DNA from: Ectobacillus funiculus
GTDB lineage: Bacteria; Bacillota; Bacilli; Bacillales; Bacillaceae_G
Assembly: GCF_004138295.1 (NCBI RefSeq)
Contig: NZ_SCFM01000025.1
Span: forward strand, 1-64,000
Length of the DNA: 64,000 nt
Direction of reading: 5' to 3'
Shown here: piece after piece, positions 1 through 10,860 of the stretch
Layout of the letters: each line of letters starts with the position of its first letter
Position numbering within the stretch: position 1 is the first letter of the stretch
The notes under the pieces: model-generated
Seen by the model: only the letters and a program-made list of their open reading frames with translations
The model's database searches: none
What the model was told of the DNA's origin: nothing
Program-made: the position numbers and the translations under genes

Positions 1-1640
1 CCGCTGCCTTGGACGACCGTGACAACCCCGGCTCCTGCAATTGGAGCTCCCGTTTGTGCGTCTGTCACCTGTCCTTGGATGGTGGCTGGGTTGGCTACAA
101 GAGCTGCATTCAATACACGTGTTTCTCCTGGACCTAAGGTAATCTGGAAGATGGCCGATCCATAATTATCGACGGACATGACCACGCGGTATTCCCCTTC
201 ATTCAAACCATTAATCACATATAGACCGTTCGAATCTGTTAACGTGGATTTCACCGGCACGTTCGTTCCTGCGATAAATACTTGGACAAGAGCTCCTGAA
301 AGAGGTGCCGCTGTTTGTGCATCTGTCACACTTCCTGTCAAAGAAGCTGGGTTGGATGCCAGCGTAAAATCCACCGTTTCTGTCTCGCCTGGTGTTAAAG
401 TAATAACTTTCATGTCAGAAGCAAAATTCAGTGCACTCGCCTGAACAGATAACGTACCTTCCGGCAAACCTGAGATGGTATATTGCCCGTTCACATCGGT
501 CAGCGTACTCGCCAGAAGATTTCCTTGGCTGCTGAACACTTGAATCAAGGCATTGGACAGTACATTTCCAGTAGTCGCATCCCGGACGGTTCCGTTGATA
601 GTCGCTGGATTCGGCATTAGCGCTACATTCACTGTTTCGGTTTCTCCCGCTGTTAGGTTCACGGACACCGTTTGGCTTGTGAAATTCGCTGCCGAAATGA
701 CCACGTTATAGCTTCCTGGAGCAATACCCGTCAACACATAGTTCCCAGTTTGATCCGTTTGAGTTGAAGCAACAATCACTCCGCTGCCTTGAATCACGGT
801 GACAACCCCGGCTCCGGCAATCGGAGTTCCCGTTTGCATGTCTGTCACCTGTCCTTGGATGGTCGCTGGGTTAGCTACAAGAGCTGCATTCAATACACGT
901 GCTTCTCCTGGACCTAAGGTAATCTGGAAGATGGCCGATCCATAGTTATCGACGGACATGACCACACGGTATTCCCCTTCATTCAAGCCATTGATGACAT
1001 ACAGACCAGTCGGGTCCGTTAACGTGGATTTCACCGGCACAGCCGTTCCAGCGATAAATACTTGAACGACAGTACCTGGAAGAGGTGCCCCTGTTTGCGC
1101 ATCCGTCACGCTTCCCGTCAGAGAAGCAGGGTTGGGTGCCAGCGCAAAATCAACCGTTTCCGTCTCACCTGGCGTTAAAGTAATGACTTTCATGTCAGAA
1201 GCAAAATTTGGCGCACTCGCTTGGATGGATAACATGCCTTCCGGTAAGCCCGAGATCGTGTATTGCCCGTTCACATCGGTCAGCATGCTCGCTAGAAAAC
1301 TTCCTTGACCGTTGAATATTTGAATCAAGGCATTGGATAGTACATTTCCAGTGATCGCATCCCGGACGGTTCCAGTGATAGTCGCTGGATTCGGCGTTAG
1401 CGCTACATTCACCGTTTCGGTTTCTCCCGCTGTTAGGTTCACGGACACCGTTTGGCTTGTGAAATTCGCTGCCGAAATGACCACGTTATAGCTTCCCGGG
1501 GCAATACCAGTCAACACATAGTTCCCAGTTTGGTCCGTTTGAGTTGACGCGACAATAATCCCGCTGCCTTGGATTACCATGACAACCCCGGCTCCGGCAA
1601 TCGGGGTTCCTGTTTGTGCATCCGTCACCGTTCCCGTCAG
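1..1640 (-). repeat. 780-bp higher-order tandem repeat within the giant gene
   Basis: The DNA at 1-780 is nearly the same as 781-1560, and a third copy begins at 1561 and fades near 1640. Each unit is 260 codons, that is three consecutive 86-87-residue domains. Identity within the array is far higher than between the other domains of the same gene, so this is recent duplication. The copy number outside the window is unknown. Confidence 0.9.
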
Positions 1641-4600
1641 GGTAGCTGGGTTCGGAGCCAAAGCAAAGCTCAATGTGGTTGTATTTCCCGGCTCAATGGT
1701 AAAATTGGCAGCATCTGTCGAAAATCCATCCGCGCTGGCTACAGCTCTATAGCTTCCAGGAGTTAACCCATTGATTAAAAATTGACCAGATCCGTCAGAA
1801 ACGACACTGGTTACAAATTCGCCGGTGGTTGATTTAAAAATGGTAATAATAGTCCCTGGCATCGCTCCTCCTGTTTGAGCATTTGAGATAAACCCTGTCA
1901 ATGAACCAGGATTTGGAGAAATGGGCAATACAATAGTGGATGTTTGGTTTGGATGTAACGAAATAGCTAGGGTATCCGAACCGAAATTAGTTGCGCTCGC
2001 ACTGACCACTACATTTGTTGGTGGTAACCCGCTAATTGTGAACGCACCATTATTTCCACTGACTCTTTGTGCGATAAAGATACCAGAAAGCGAATTAATG
2101 GTTAGGATTGCTCCAGGAACACCTTCACCTGTAATCTGATTAACTACAGTCCCTGTTAACGTTGCTGGCGCGGGCGTTAATGGTATTGTAACGGAACTAA
2201 TTGTACCTGCTATAACATCAACCGGAACCGTATTGGCACTAAAATTTTGAGCGGATATATTGATAAAGTATCGACCTGGCGATAGTCCCAACACTGAAAA
2301 CGTTCCATCCGATTCTGCTACAAAGCTTCGAAGCACCAATCCCGAACTATCTAAAAGTTTGACTTGAATATTGTTTCCCGTAACAGGATTTCCATTTAGA
2401 TCAACTACTCTTCCACTAACATCACCAACAACACTTGTTAAGGTTAGATTAGCAGCAGTTGTTTGATCACTGATGACAATCACTCCGACCGATTCGGTTG
2501 AAAAATTATCCTTATTCGCAATTACTGTATAACTTCCAGGTGCCAATCCATCTACAACATAGTTACCGAATGGACTTGTTAATACCGACGTAACAAAAGA
2601 TCCATCACCTTTTCGAACAATAATGGTGACTCCATTTATAGGGTTTTCGTTTTGGTCAATTACTTGACCAGCAATGGAACCAGGATCCGGCTGCAATTGG
2701 ATGTTAACACCAGAAACGGTTTCGCCAGGAGTTAATGTTATTCCGCTTGTGACTGTTGCGAAATTTGGGGCAGTTACGACAACACTAAATGTTCCAGGCG
2801 GAATATTTCCTATTGAATAGTTTCCATTAATATCTGTAGATCCAATTCCTATGACTGTTTCATTAGCATCTAAAATTTTAATAATCGCATCTTTAACCGG
2901 TTGTCCTGTACTGCTTGTTATCTGACCAGAAATGGTTGCCGGATTCGGCTGCAGAGTAATTGAAACGGATGTTGTTTGATTCGGAAGAACTGTCGCCCCT
3001 ACGATGGCTGTTGCGAAATTTGGGGCGGAAGCTGTAATGATATATTGGCTTGGAGTTATATTATTAAACTGAAATAAGCCTTCCGGCGTTGCTGACGTTG
3101 AAGCAATGAATATATTATCAGCGCTGAACAACTGGATTATTGCTCCAGCAATCGCTGGAGTCACTGTGCCAATAATCGATCCAGGATTTTCTTCAAGTGC
3201 AACATCCCTTGATGTAATTGTACCTGCTTGAACGACAGCACCTGTCAATCCGGTTTGAAAACCATTGGCTGAAACAATAATATTGTAACTACCTGGTGCA
3301 AGCCCAGTTACAGAATAATTCCCTTGAGAACCAGTAAGGACTGATTGGATTAAAACATTGTTTGCATCAGTTATCTTTATAACTGCTCCAGCAATAGGGG
3401 TGCCAGCTTGAGCGTCCGTGATCGTTCCGGTAATCCCTCCCGGAGACGGATTCAAACTTACACTGACATTTTTTGTTTCTCCTGGAGATAAAGTGACCGT
3501 AGCTGAGTTTGTTTGAAAATTCGGGGCATTGACAATTATTCCGTACGTTCCAGGTGCCAAGTTATTGACCAAATACATACCACTCGGATCCGTAAATGCT
3601 GTTGCAATGGTAGAACCACTTAAATTAACAATCCGAATTTCAATAGAAGCCCCAGTAATCGGGTCATCTGTTATGCTATTTCTAATCGTTCCTGTTATGG
3701 AGGCAGGATTGGGAGAGAGAGAGAAATTCACAATTGATGTTTGATTAGAGTTTATGATTGCACCACTACTATTTGTTTGAAAGTTGTTTGTAGAGGCAGT
3801 GACCGAATAGCTTCCCGGTGCTAAGTTGGTTACAATATATCCGCCATTATTATTCGTTACAGTGCTTGAAACAATCGTGCTTGAAGAACTGTCACGTACA
3901 ATAACTGTTGACCCGGATAACGGATTGCCGTTATTATCGGTAACCGTTCCAGACAATGTTCCCGGATTTGGTTGAAGCTGGGTGTTAACAATTGTTGTTT
4001 GATTCGCTTGAATCAAAGCTCCACTCACACCAGTAGAAAAATTTGGTGAGCTGCTACTGACACTATAGGTACCTGGAATTAAATTATTAATCGTGTAACT
4101 TCCGTTTACATCTGTTAAAGCAGAAGCTATCAATACATTATTTTGAAATACTTGTATTACAGCCCCAGAAATCGGGATACCGTTAACATTTGTCACTGTA
4201 CCCGAAAGTGTTCCAACTAATCTGGAAAGATTAGCATCTACTGTTGTAGTAACATCTGACCGAATAATGGCCCCTAAAATTTGCGACCCATATCCACCTA
4301 CGGAAAAGCTAACAGAATAGCTTCCCGGTGCCAGAGAATCGATGAAGTAATTGCCTGCTCCATTTGTTGTTGTTTGGGCCACAGCAATCCCTTGACTATT
4401 GATGATACGAATACTCGCATTCGCAAGAGGTGCCCCGTTGCCGGCATCCCTTACTGTTCCTGTTAATGCGCCTGGGTTCGGCGATAAGGCCACATTAATT
4501 GTTGCTGTTTCACCAGCTGTAAGCGTCGTTCCTATAATTTGTGTGATGAATTGTGGTGTGCTAATTCTTACCCTATACGTTCCGGGTGCCAAATTATTTA

Positions 4601-6326
4601 ACATATATTGACCAGAACCATTTGTTGTTGTTGTACTAGCTATGACTATACCAGTTTCATTTAGCGCTTCAATTAGTACCCCAGACAACGGAGAACCACC
4701 GGAGTCTGTAACCGTTCCTTGAACGATAGCTGGATTCGGCTGCAATACAAAATTCTTCGTTACCGTTCCGTTCGATGCAACATCCACCCCTGACGAGGAT
4801 GACTGAAAGTTTGCCGCTATCACCGATACATTGTAATGCCCTGGTGATACGCTAGAGAATGTGTATTGGCCACTAGCATTTGTTGTCGTTTGGGCAATAA
4901 GAACGCCAGCTGTATTCGTTAAATTAACTGCGGCATTTGCTAGCGGACCATCTCCTGCAGCTGTAACAGTTCCTGTGATTGTTCCAGGTTGAGGGGTTAA
5001 CAATGTATCCGCACGTGTAATATTCCCGGATGTCACTGTTACTGGAATGCTTAATGTAGCATAATTTGCTTTCGAAAATGTTAATGTATACGTCCCAGGA
5101 GCAATTCCTGTAAAGCTGTAATCTCCACTTCCATTCGTTATCGTTGTTGCTATTGTTGTACTCCCTTGCTGCAACTGAACCGCAACATCGGCCAAAGGAA
5201 GACCTGACGATCGGTCTGCTACATTCCCGACAATGCCTCCTGTTGCTTGAACGGTAATTGCTGTTGTTGCTGTAGCAGCAGGAATTTGATTTCCAGTAAA
5301 GCTGTCTATCCCATTTACAGTCGCTGTTTCAAGCGTTCTTGCACCTGCTGTGGTGAAGATTCCTGTCACAGTGAATGTTAATGTAGTTGTCCCGCCCGCT
5401 GCCAAATTACCAATACTCCAGCTTAACGTTTTCGTCGTAGAGTTATATGTCGCGCTCCCTGCTCCAACGGTAACAAGCACAAAGCCTGAAACTATGTCCA
5501 GTCCAATGACATCACGAACCAAAACAGTTGTTGCTTGGCTTTTGCCTGTATTCTGAACGGTTATCCTAGCTGTATAAGCTGCCGAAACTCCGGCCGTTAC
5601 TGTTGAAGGACCTGATACGAGTGTCTTTGAAATATCTAGTTCTGCTCTCACATCTACATCAACAACTGACGCTGGAGCTGAAAACGCACTGATAAACTGA
5701 AATCCTTCCAAGCTACGCAATGAATCTTTGTTAAAGTTATTAGCATTAGCGGACGTAAATCCTATTAATTGAACCGATGTTATTTCCGTAATCCCCAGAA
5801 AAGAAAATAAGGTCTTTGCTGGAATAAAAAAATCAAGAAAAAAATCAGGATTACCTCCAAAATTTGAATCGGCTGGGGTAACTCTGGCTACGTCAAAATT
5901 AATAATCTGCCTGCTAAAATTAGGGGCTCCCTTGCCATCTGTCCCTTCAGCAGGGTCATTCCATGTATTAAATTGTATATTCGTATTTTGAATTAAATCC
6001 AATCTAGCAGCATTTCCATTTACAGCTAATAACCATTGATAAGTTCCTGCAACCCCGTTTGTATTAAATAAAACACCCCATGCAAAGTTTTGAAAAGCTG
6101 TTTTGGCATTATTTCTTGGATCCTCATTTAATCTCAAGCGAAAATATACATTTGTTCCATCGTACGCATAATAAAAGGAAGGAAAACTTGCATTGCCGAC
6201 TAAGTCCGTAGAGCCGGGGGATTCATCCCCCACTATGTCAAAGGAAGGCTGGCCTCCTACTATTACAGGAGAGAATTGGTCATTACTAGGAAAAGCCACT
6301 GTTTTCGCACCTCCAAATTTTCCCAT
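1..6326 (-). CDS. Giant carboxypeptidase-regulatory-like repeat protein (3' end outside window)
   Basis: The minus strand is open from an ATG at 6326 to the window edge, giving 2108 residues with no stop; the reading frame was checked at several points. Residues 1-240 form a domain I do not recognise, possibly carbohydrate-binding-like. Residues about 243-360 resemble a DUF11/CARDB-type domain (DISKTLVSGPSTVTAG). From about 365 onward there are about 20 complete and one partial domains of 85-88 residues, with headers such as PATLTGTVTDAQTG and cores such as GSYNVVISAANF, typical of the CarboxypepD_reg/Cna-B-like fold. There is no N-terminal signal peptide (it starts MGKFGGAKTVAFPS), which is odd for a surface protein but usual for spore-layer proteins. 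The start is preceded by only a weak AGAGTG site. Its role is unknown; a spore-surface or filament protein is my inference. Any anchor would lie beyond the window. Confidence 0.9.
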   Translation of the reverse strand, partial: MGKFGGAKTVAFPSNDQFSPVIVGGQPSFDIVGDESPGSTDLVGNASFPSFYYAYDGTNVYFRLRLNEDPRNNAKTAFQNFAWGVLFNTNGVAGTYQWLLAVNGNAARLDLIQNTNIQFNTWNDPAEGTDGKGAPNFSRQIINFDVARVTPADSNFGGNPDFFLDFFIPAKTLFSFLGITEITSVQLIGFTSANANNFNKDSLRSLEGFQFISAFSAPASVVDVDVRAELDISKTLVSGPSTVTAGVSAAYTARITVQNTGKSQATTVLVRDVIGLDIVSGFVLVTVGAGSATYNSTTKTLSWSIGNLAAGGTTTLTFTVTGIFTTAGARTLETATVNGIDSFTGNQIPAATATTAITVQATGGIVGNVADRSSGLPLADVAVQLQQGSTTIATTITNGSGDYSFTGIAPGTYTLTFSKANYATLSIPVTVTSGNITRADTLLTPQPGTITGTVTAAGDGPLANAAVNLTNTAGVLIAQTTTNASGQYTFSSVSPGHYNVSVIAANFQSSSSGVDVASNGTVTKNFVLQPNPAIVQGTVTDSGGSPLSGVLIEALNETGIVIASTTTTNGSGQYMLNNLAPGTYRVRISTPQFITQIIGTTLTAGETATINVALSPNPGALTGTVRDAGNGAPLANASIRIINSQGIAVAQTTTNGAGNYFIDSLAPGSYSVSFSVGGYGSQILGAIIRSDVTTTVDANLSRLVGTLSGTVTNVNGIPISGAVIQVFQNNVLIASALTDVNGSYTINNLIPGTYSVSSSSPNFSTGVSGALIQANQTTIVNTQLQPNPGTLSGTVTDNNGNPLSGSTVIVRDSSSSTIVSSTVTNNNGGYIVTNLAPGSYSVTASTNNFQTNSSGAIINSNQTSIVNFSLSPNPASITGTIRNSITDDPITGASIEIRIVNLSGSTIATAFTDPSGMYLVNNLAPGTYGIIVNAPNFQTNSATVTLSPGETKNVSVSLNPSPGGITGTITDAQAGTPIAGAVIKITDANNVLIQSVLTGSQGNYSVTGLAPGSYNIIVSANGFQTGLTGAVVQAGTITSRDVALEENPGSIIGTVTPAIAGAIIQLFSADNIFIASTSATPEGLFQFNNITPSQYIITASAPNFATAIVGATVLPNQTTSVSITLQPNPATISGQITSSTGQPVKDAIIKILDANETVIGIGSTDINGNYSIGNIPPGTFSVVVTAPNFATVTSGITLTPGETVSGVNIQLQPDPGSIAGQVIDQNENPINGVTIIVRKGDGSFVTSVLTSPFGNYVVDGLAPGSYTVIANKDNFSTESVGVIVISDQTTAANLTLTSVVGDVSGRVVDLNGNPVTGNNIQVKLLDSSGLVLRSFVAESDGTFSVLGLSPGRYFINISAQNFSANTVPVDVIAGTISSVTIPLTPAPATLTGTVVNQITGEGVPGAILTINSLSGIFIAQRVSGNNGAFTISGLPPTNVVVSASATNFGSDTLAISLHPNQTSTIVLPISPNPGSLTGFISNAQTGGAMPGTIITIFKSTTGEFVTSVVSDGSGQFLINGLTPGSYRAVASADGFSTDAANFTIEPGNTTTLSFALAPNPATLTGTVTDAQTGTPIAGAGVVMVIQGSGIIVASTQTDQTGNYVLTGIAPGSYNVVISAANFTSQTVSVNLTAGETETVNVALTPNPATITGTVRDAITGNVLSNALIQIFNGQGSFLASMLTDVNGQYTISGLPEGMLSIQASAPNFASDMKVITLTPGETETVDFALAPNPASLTGSVTDAQTGAPLPGTVVQVFIAGTAVPVKSTLTDPTGLYVINGLNEGEYRVVMSVDNYGSAIFQITLGPGEARVLNAALVANPATIQGQVTDMQTGTPIAGAGVVTVIQGSGVIVASTQTDQTGNYVLTGIAPGSYNVVISAANFTSQTVSVNLTAGETETVNVALMPNPATINGTVRDATTGNVLSNALIQVFSSQGNLLASTLTDVNGQYTISGLPEGTLSVQASALNFASDMKVITLTPGETETVDFTLASNPASLTGSVTDAQTAAPLSGALVQVFIAGTNVPVKSTLTDSNGLYVINGLNEGEYRVVMSVDNYGSAIFQITLGPGETRVLNAALVANPATIQGQVTDAQTGAPIAGAGVVTVVQGS

Positions 6327-6381
6327 AGGTCACACTCTAAAAAAGATATGAATCAATTAATATAGAAGTGCAAGTTTATAT

Positions 6382-6517
6382 AAAGAAAACTCGCCGATTG
6401 GCGAGCCTGTTCTTGGGCGAAGACAGAGGCGTAGTTGCCCTTATACTTTATTCCTAAAATTTCTCGCTACGTCGAATCAGCCTCCAGCTAGAAATTTATA
6501 CTTTCTTAAAGTGTAAA
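6382..6517 (+). repeat. Dispersed structured repeat, copy A (full)
   Basis: Full-length example of the about 135-bp family. It starts with aaagaaaactcgcc and a CTCGCC-GATT-GGCGAG hairpin, then gcgaagacagaggcgtag, then a second large hairpin. That hairpin has an outer stem (ACTTTA pairing with TAAAGT) and an inner stem (AAATTTCT pairing with AGAAATTT) around a GCTACGTCGAA core. Read on the minus strand, the first hairpin followed by TTTTCTTT resembles a rho-independent terminator. Copy letters below refer to this description. Confidence 0.9.
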
Positions 6518-6794
6518 AAACGTTTCAAGTGCAAAAATCCTAAGTTAAATTCCATAAATATCCAAATTATAGGACATACTAATGTATCAGTGCTTTTACA
6601 TTTAAAAGAAACCAATTTCTATTTCTCTATTTCCATAATCCGTTTATTAGAAATAACAAATACCAACTTTTTAGGAATTCTTCTCTGAATAGATGTAAAT
6701 CTTCATCTAATGCACGCTTGATTATAGGCAATGTGGCACCCTTTCATAGCAAAAACCGCAGATATCTAAAAGATTTCTACAGCAAAACATAGAA

Positions 6795-6824
6795 AAACCG
6801 CAGGACACAATTCGTCCTGCGGTT
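6795..6824 (-). terminator. Rho-independent terminator
   Basis: Perfect hairpin AACCGCAGGAC / GTCCTGCGGTT followed on the minus strand by TTTTTC. It lies downstream of the lactate-permease-like gene, with repeat B in between. Confidence 0.75.
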
Positions 6825-7042
6825 GAATAATTTTGGGCAAAAAACTGGGCAGTTTGCAGTTCCGTATCAGCGCGGTCAAATCAAGGATAAGACCGTATGA
6901 AGTTGTAGCCTATGAATCATTACAATTGTCATACGGTTCATCATTCTATTCGACTTACTCTTAGGAAACTGATTCTTGCACAGTAAATTATATACAAATA
7001 GGAGTTTATTGTAAACCAGTAAATTGGAAAATATTTTAAATT

Positions 7043-7177
7043 CCACTTTAAGAAAGTATAAATTTCTAGCCGGAAGAGAATTCGACGTAGCAAGAAATTT
7101 TAAGAATAAAGTATAAGGGCAACTACGCCTCTGTCTTCGCCCAAGAGCGGGGCTCGCCAGTCGGCGAGTTTTCTTTA
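7043..7177 (-). repeat. Dispersed structured repeat, copy B (full)
   Basis: Inverted relative to copy A. The outer stem TATACTTTA/TAAAGTGG and inner stem AAATTTCT/AGAAATTT are both kept. It lies 40 bp after the 3' end of the permease gene. Confidence 0.9.
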
Positions 7178-7217
7178 TTCATTATTACAGCGGGATATAC
7201 TTGTATCGTGCGTTTTC

Positions 7218-8720
7218 TTATTGAAACATTGTTAGCCATGCTACCGTTTCAATCAGTACAATCATCACTGCTCCGCTAATCATAAGCGTTGTTGTGCGAA
7301 GCAGCTCATTCTCACGAGACGGAATGTTACATAAATAAGCGCCAAGCGTAATGCGAGACGGACAGGCAATAGTTGAAATAGACGAGCTTGTGTTTTGGCT
7401 TATAGAAATTGATTGCCAAGATAAGCCGACATGCTGTGCTGTTTGTACCTGCAGCTTAATAAACATGGCATTCGAGCCGGCATTGCTTCCGGTTAAAAAC
7501 CCTCCTATTGCCCCAATAAATGGAGTCACAATCATAAACATTCTTCCAAACGCATCACCTGCCGTTTGTGCGAGCAGCTGATGCATACCAGAAACGCCCA
7601 TTATTTCTGAGATAGAAACAAACATTGTGGTCGTAACCGCAAACGGAATCCATTGCCGCACTGTACTGCATAATGACTGTTTCACAATTGAAAACGGGAC
7701 ATGAAACAGCATAATCGTAAACATACATGTAAGACCGAGCCAGAATCCAGGTGAATATAAAAGTGCGAGCTTATAAGAATAAGATGGTAAATCTAGGATA
7801 AATGTTGATTGTAGCGTATGAGAAACGTTTGGAATTAAGCGTGAAAGCAAAATACATACAGTAAGAAACAAGTATGGACTTAATATTTTAATAATGCTTC
7901 GATTTTCCCCGGATAATGAGGCGGCGCTTTGTGAATATGTCACTTTTCGCTTAGCGGCGGAAGCTTTGATACGAATGAATCCAAAAGCAATCGTCATCAA
8001 TGGACTTAAAATACCCGCAAGCTCCACACTTACATACTTACTAAATAGGAAGATAGACAGCGAGAATAGAAGAAAAAAACCTAGAAGCTCCAGCCATTTT
8101 TCCTGAACTGCCCTCCAGCCCCCTACTATGTACAGGGAAGTGATCATCATATATGCAAAAATAGGTGTACTTAAAATTGCAGTACTAGCTCCAATAACAG
8201 ATAGCGGAATATTCACAAGCTGCGAACCGATAATCGTTCCGGTTGCAAGCGCTCCCCATGAGCTAGCTAGCAGCCCAATAAAGGAAAGCAGCGCAGCCTG
8301 AAATGGCGGGTAACCAAGCGATAAAAAAATCGGGGCAGCCACCATAAAACCAATGCCAAATCCGCTTGCTGATTCAATAAGCGGACATATCCCAAAACAT
8401 ATAAGCAAAGTCTGCATCATACGATCATTCGTTGTATCCGACACAAAAGAGGCGATAGACTGAATTAAACCTATTTGATTCATAAGATGAAATAAAAAAA
8501 TACCAAAAAATAAAACATACGCAACAATGAAGCAAATCAGTGCCCCCTTTGCCGTCGCATGCAGGATTTCTCCCATATGGAGTTGAAAGGGCTGAAACAA
8601 AAGTACGATAGCTAAGCAAACTAAATAAGAGAAAATGGCAGATCGAAAAGATGTTTGCTTAAAAGCAAATAAAAACAGAAAAATACTCAGAATAGGACTA
8701 AGAGCGAGAAAGATTTCCAT
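7218..8720 (-). CDS. L-lactate permease family transporter (LctP-like)
   Basis: 500 residues, a polytopic membrane protein with roughly a dozen hydrophobic segments and the family's conserved region around ESASGFGIGFMVAAP (about residues 110-130) and GFLTGSNAGSNAMF (about 405-420). Members of the LctP family (PF02652) import lactate or glycolate by proton symport. The length matches the family. The gene is transcribed alone, 150 bp downstream of trpA and separated from it by a terminator, so it is probably not part of the trp operon. The start is supported by an AAAAGGTGATAAAAC site just upstream of the ATG. The substrate cannot be told from sequence alone. Confidence 0.85.
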   Translation of the reverse strand: MEIFLALSPILSIFLFLFAFKQTSFRSAIFSYLVCLAIVLLFQPFQLHMGEILHATAKGALICFIVAYVLFFGIFLFHLMNQIGLIQSIASFVSDTTNDRMMQTLLICFGICPLIESASGFGIGFMVAAPIFLSLGYPPFQAALLSFIGLLASSWGALATGTIIGSQLVNIPLSVIGASTAILSTPIFAYMMITSLYIVGGWRAVQEKWLELLGFFLLFSLSIFLFSKYVSVELAGILSPLMTIAFGFIRIKASAAKRKVTYSQSAASLSGENRSIIKILSPYLFLTVCILLSRLIPNVSHTLQSTFILDLPSYSYKLALLYSPGFWLGLTCMFTIMLFHVPFSIVKQSLCSTVRQWIPFAVTTTMFVSISEIMGVSGMHQLLAQTAGDAFGRMFMIVTPFIGAIGGFLTGSNAGSNAMFIKLQVQTAQHVGLSWQSISISQNTSSSISTIACPSRITLGAYLCNIPSRENELLRTTTLMISGAVMIVLIETVAWLTMFQ

Positions 8721-8832
8721 GTTTTATCACCTTTTGGATAAGAATTTAGGCAGTTCGATTTCTATCTAAATGTATTATATAACAGATATCTCAAACAAGA
8801 AAACTGTTATAATATCTTTTCTTTATAGTGTA

Positions 8833-8862
8833 AAAGAGGTGCCCTATACTAGGACACCCCTG
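8833..8862 (-). terminator. Terminator of the trp operon
   Basis: On the minus strand GGTGTCC-TAGTATA-GGGCACC is followed by TCTTTTA, immediately after the trpA stop. Confidence 0.75.
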
Positions 8863-8870
8863 CTTATTTC

Positions 8871-9659
8871 TCATTTTGCTGCCACAGTACGTGCAGCTTG
8901 AATCAAATCACGAATACCTTCCTTATTTCCCTCTTCCAATAGGTCAATAATACGGCTGCCGACAACTACACCATCACATATTTTTGCCATTTCCTTTACA
9001 TGCTCTGGTGTAGAAATACCGAATCCAGCTAATACAGGTAATGTTGTGACACTCTTTACTTGTTCTAGGTATGTGAACAAGCTCTCTTGAAACTCACGGC
9101 GCACACCTGTTACACCTGTTACCGTTACCGCATATAAGAAGCCGCTCGCTTCGGATGCGATTTTACGAATACGCTCAATCGGACTCGTTAATGTAACAAG
9201 TGGAATAAGCGCAATATTTGCTGGCTTTAGAACCGGAGACAGTACATCATTGTGCTCAAACGGCAAATCTGGAATGATTAAACCGTCAACACCAGCCTGT
9301 ACACACTTCTCTATAAAACGTTCACGTCCAAAGGACAGGATTGGATTTAAATATGTCATTAAGACAAATGGTACGGACACATGCGGACGAACCTCTATAA
9401 GCGCTTGAAAAATATCGCTTAGTGTTGTCCCGTTATCAAGAGCACGTTTACCGGCACGCTGAATCGTTGGACCATCCGCAACTGGATCAGAGAATGGAAT
9501 ACCGATTTCAAGCACACTTGCTCCTTCTTGATCTAAAAATAAAATTGTTTCCTTCAGCTTCTCTAAACCTCCGTCACCCGCCATAATGTACGGTACGAAT
9601 GCTTTTTCTCCTGCTGCCTTTAACTTTTGGAATACGCCTTCAATACGTTCTGCTCCCAT
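8871..9659 (-). CDS. trpA: Tryptophan synthase alpha subunit
   Basis: 262 residues, full length for TrpA. It cleaves indole-3-glycerol phosphate to indole and glyceraldehyde-3-phosphate and passes indole to the beta subunit. The catalytic Glu and Asp are visible in [15 protein letters not shown], and the phosphate-binding region near the C-terminus reads GVVVGSRI. It is the last gene of trpEGDCFBA, and its ATG begins one base after the trpB stop codon, so translation is probably coupled. Confidence 0.97.
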   Translation of the reverse strand: MGAERIEGVFQKLKAAGEKAFVPYIMAGDGGLEKLKETILFLDQEGASVLEIGIPFSDPVADGPTIQRAGKRALDNGTTLSDIFQALIEVRPHVSVPFVLMTYLNPILSFGRERFIEKCVQAGVDGLIIPDLPFEHNDVLSPVLKPANIALIPLVTLTSPIERIRKIASEASGFLYAVTVTGVTGVRREFQESLFTYLEQVKSVTTLPVLAGFGISTPEHVKEMAKICDGVVVGSRIIDLLEEGNKEGIRDLIQAARTVAAK

Positions 9660-9660
9660 G

Positions 9661-10860
9661 TTATTTCCTCCCTGCCAAGTAGCCTTTTACGCTTTCTACG
9701 TCTTTATCACCACGTCCTGATAAGCAAACGACAATGCCTTCTTCCTTCTTCATCGTTGGTGCAAGCTTCAATACGAATGCAATTGCATGAGAGCTTTCCA
9801 ATGCTGGAATAATTCCTTCTTCACGCGCTAGCAATTGAAATGCCTCTAACGCTTCCTCATCCGTTACAGAATGATACTCAGCACGTCCTAAATCCTTTAA
9901 AAGGCTATGTTCTGGTCCAACACCTGGATAATCAAGACCCGCCGAAATGGAGTGTGCTTCTTGAATCTGTCCGTCTTCATTTTGCAACAAATACATCATG
10001 GAACCGTGTAATACGCCGACTCTGCCCTTTGTTAATGTTGCCGCATGCTTCTCAGTGTCCACACCAGAACCTGCCGCTTCCACTCCGTACATCTTTACCT
10101 CTTCATGCGGAACAAATGGATAAAACATTCCCATCGCATTGCTGCCACCGCCGATGCAGGCTACCACTGCTTCTGGCATTTTGCCTTCTTCAGCCAAGTA
10201 TTGCTCAATAGTTTCTGTTCCAATTATGCTTTGGAAGTCGCGTACAATTTGCGGGAATGGGTGAGGTCCAAGTACAGAACCCATAATATAATGCGTATCC
10301 GCCACATTTGTTACCCAGTAGCGAAGCGCTTCATTTACCGCATCCTTTAGTGTTGCGCTTCCAGAGGAGACGCCTTGCACCTTCGCTCCTAGCAATTCCA
10401 TACGAAATACGTTTAGCTTTTGGCGCTGAATATCTTCTTCTCCCATAAAGATGATACATTCAAGTCCAAGCAACGCACAAACCGTCGCAGTCGCAACACC
10501 ATGTTGTCCTGCGCCTGTTTCAGCAACAATTTTCTTTTTCCCCATACGAACTGCTAATAAAGCCTGACCGATTGTGTTGTTAATTTTATGGGCACCTGTA
10601 TGATTTAAATCTTCACGCTTTAAGTAAATTTTCGCCCCGCCTAATCTTTCTGTTAAATTTTCTGCCAAGTAAAGCGGAGTTGCACGACCAACATATTTTT
10701 CTAAGTAATGATTCAACTGTGCGATAAACGCTTCGTCCTCCATTGCTTCCTTATACGCAGCCTCTAATTCCAATACTGACTGCATTAATGTTTCCGGAAT
10801 ATAGCGTCCTCCGTAAATGCCATAATGTCCTCGTTCATCTGGATATGTGTAGTTAAGCAT
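9661..10860 (-). CDS. trpB: Tryptophan synthase beta subunit
   Basis: 399 residues, the usual TrpB length. This PLP enzyme condenses indole with serine to give tryptophan. The PLP lysine lies in [15 protein letters not shown] and the phosphate-binding loop is [10 protein letters not shown]; the TrpA-contact region is intact. It overlaps the end of trpF by 8 bases, which fits a compact operon under T-box control. Confidence 0.98.
   Translation of the reverse strand: MLNYTYPDERGHYGIYGGRYIPETLMQSVLELEAAYKEAMEDEAFIAQLNHYLEKYVGRATPLYLAENLTERLGGAKIYLKREDLNHTGAHKINNTIGQALLAVRMGKKKIVAETGAGQHGVATATVCALLGLECIIFMGEEDIQRQKLNVFRMELLGAKVQGVSSGSATLKDAVNEALRYWVTNVADTHYIMGSVLGPHPFPQIVRDFQSIIGTETIEQYLAEEGKMPEAVVACIGGGSNAMGMFYPFVPHEEVKMYGVEAAGSGVDTEKHAATLTKGRVGVLHGSMMYLLQNEDGQIQEAHSISAGLDYPGVGPEHSLLKDLGRAEYHSVTDEEALEAFQLLAREEGIIPALESSHAIAFVLKLAPTMKKEEGIVVCLSGRGDKDVESVKGYLAGRK

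Larger units (their letters stand above)
6327..7217. other. Gene-free stretch with two opposed repeat copies
   Basis: No credible gene. It holds repeat A (6382-6517) and the inverted repeat B (7043-7177), a terminator at 6795-6824, and an imperfect inverted repeat at about 6889-6943 (GACCGTATGA facing TCATACGGTT). The rest is AT-rich with no recognisable motif. Confidence 0.6.
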
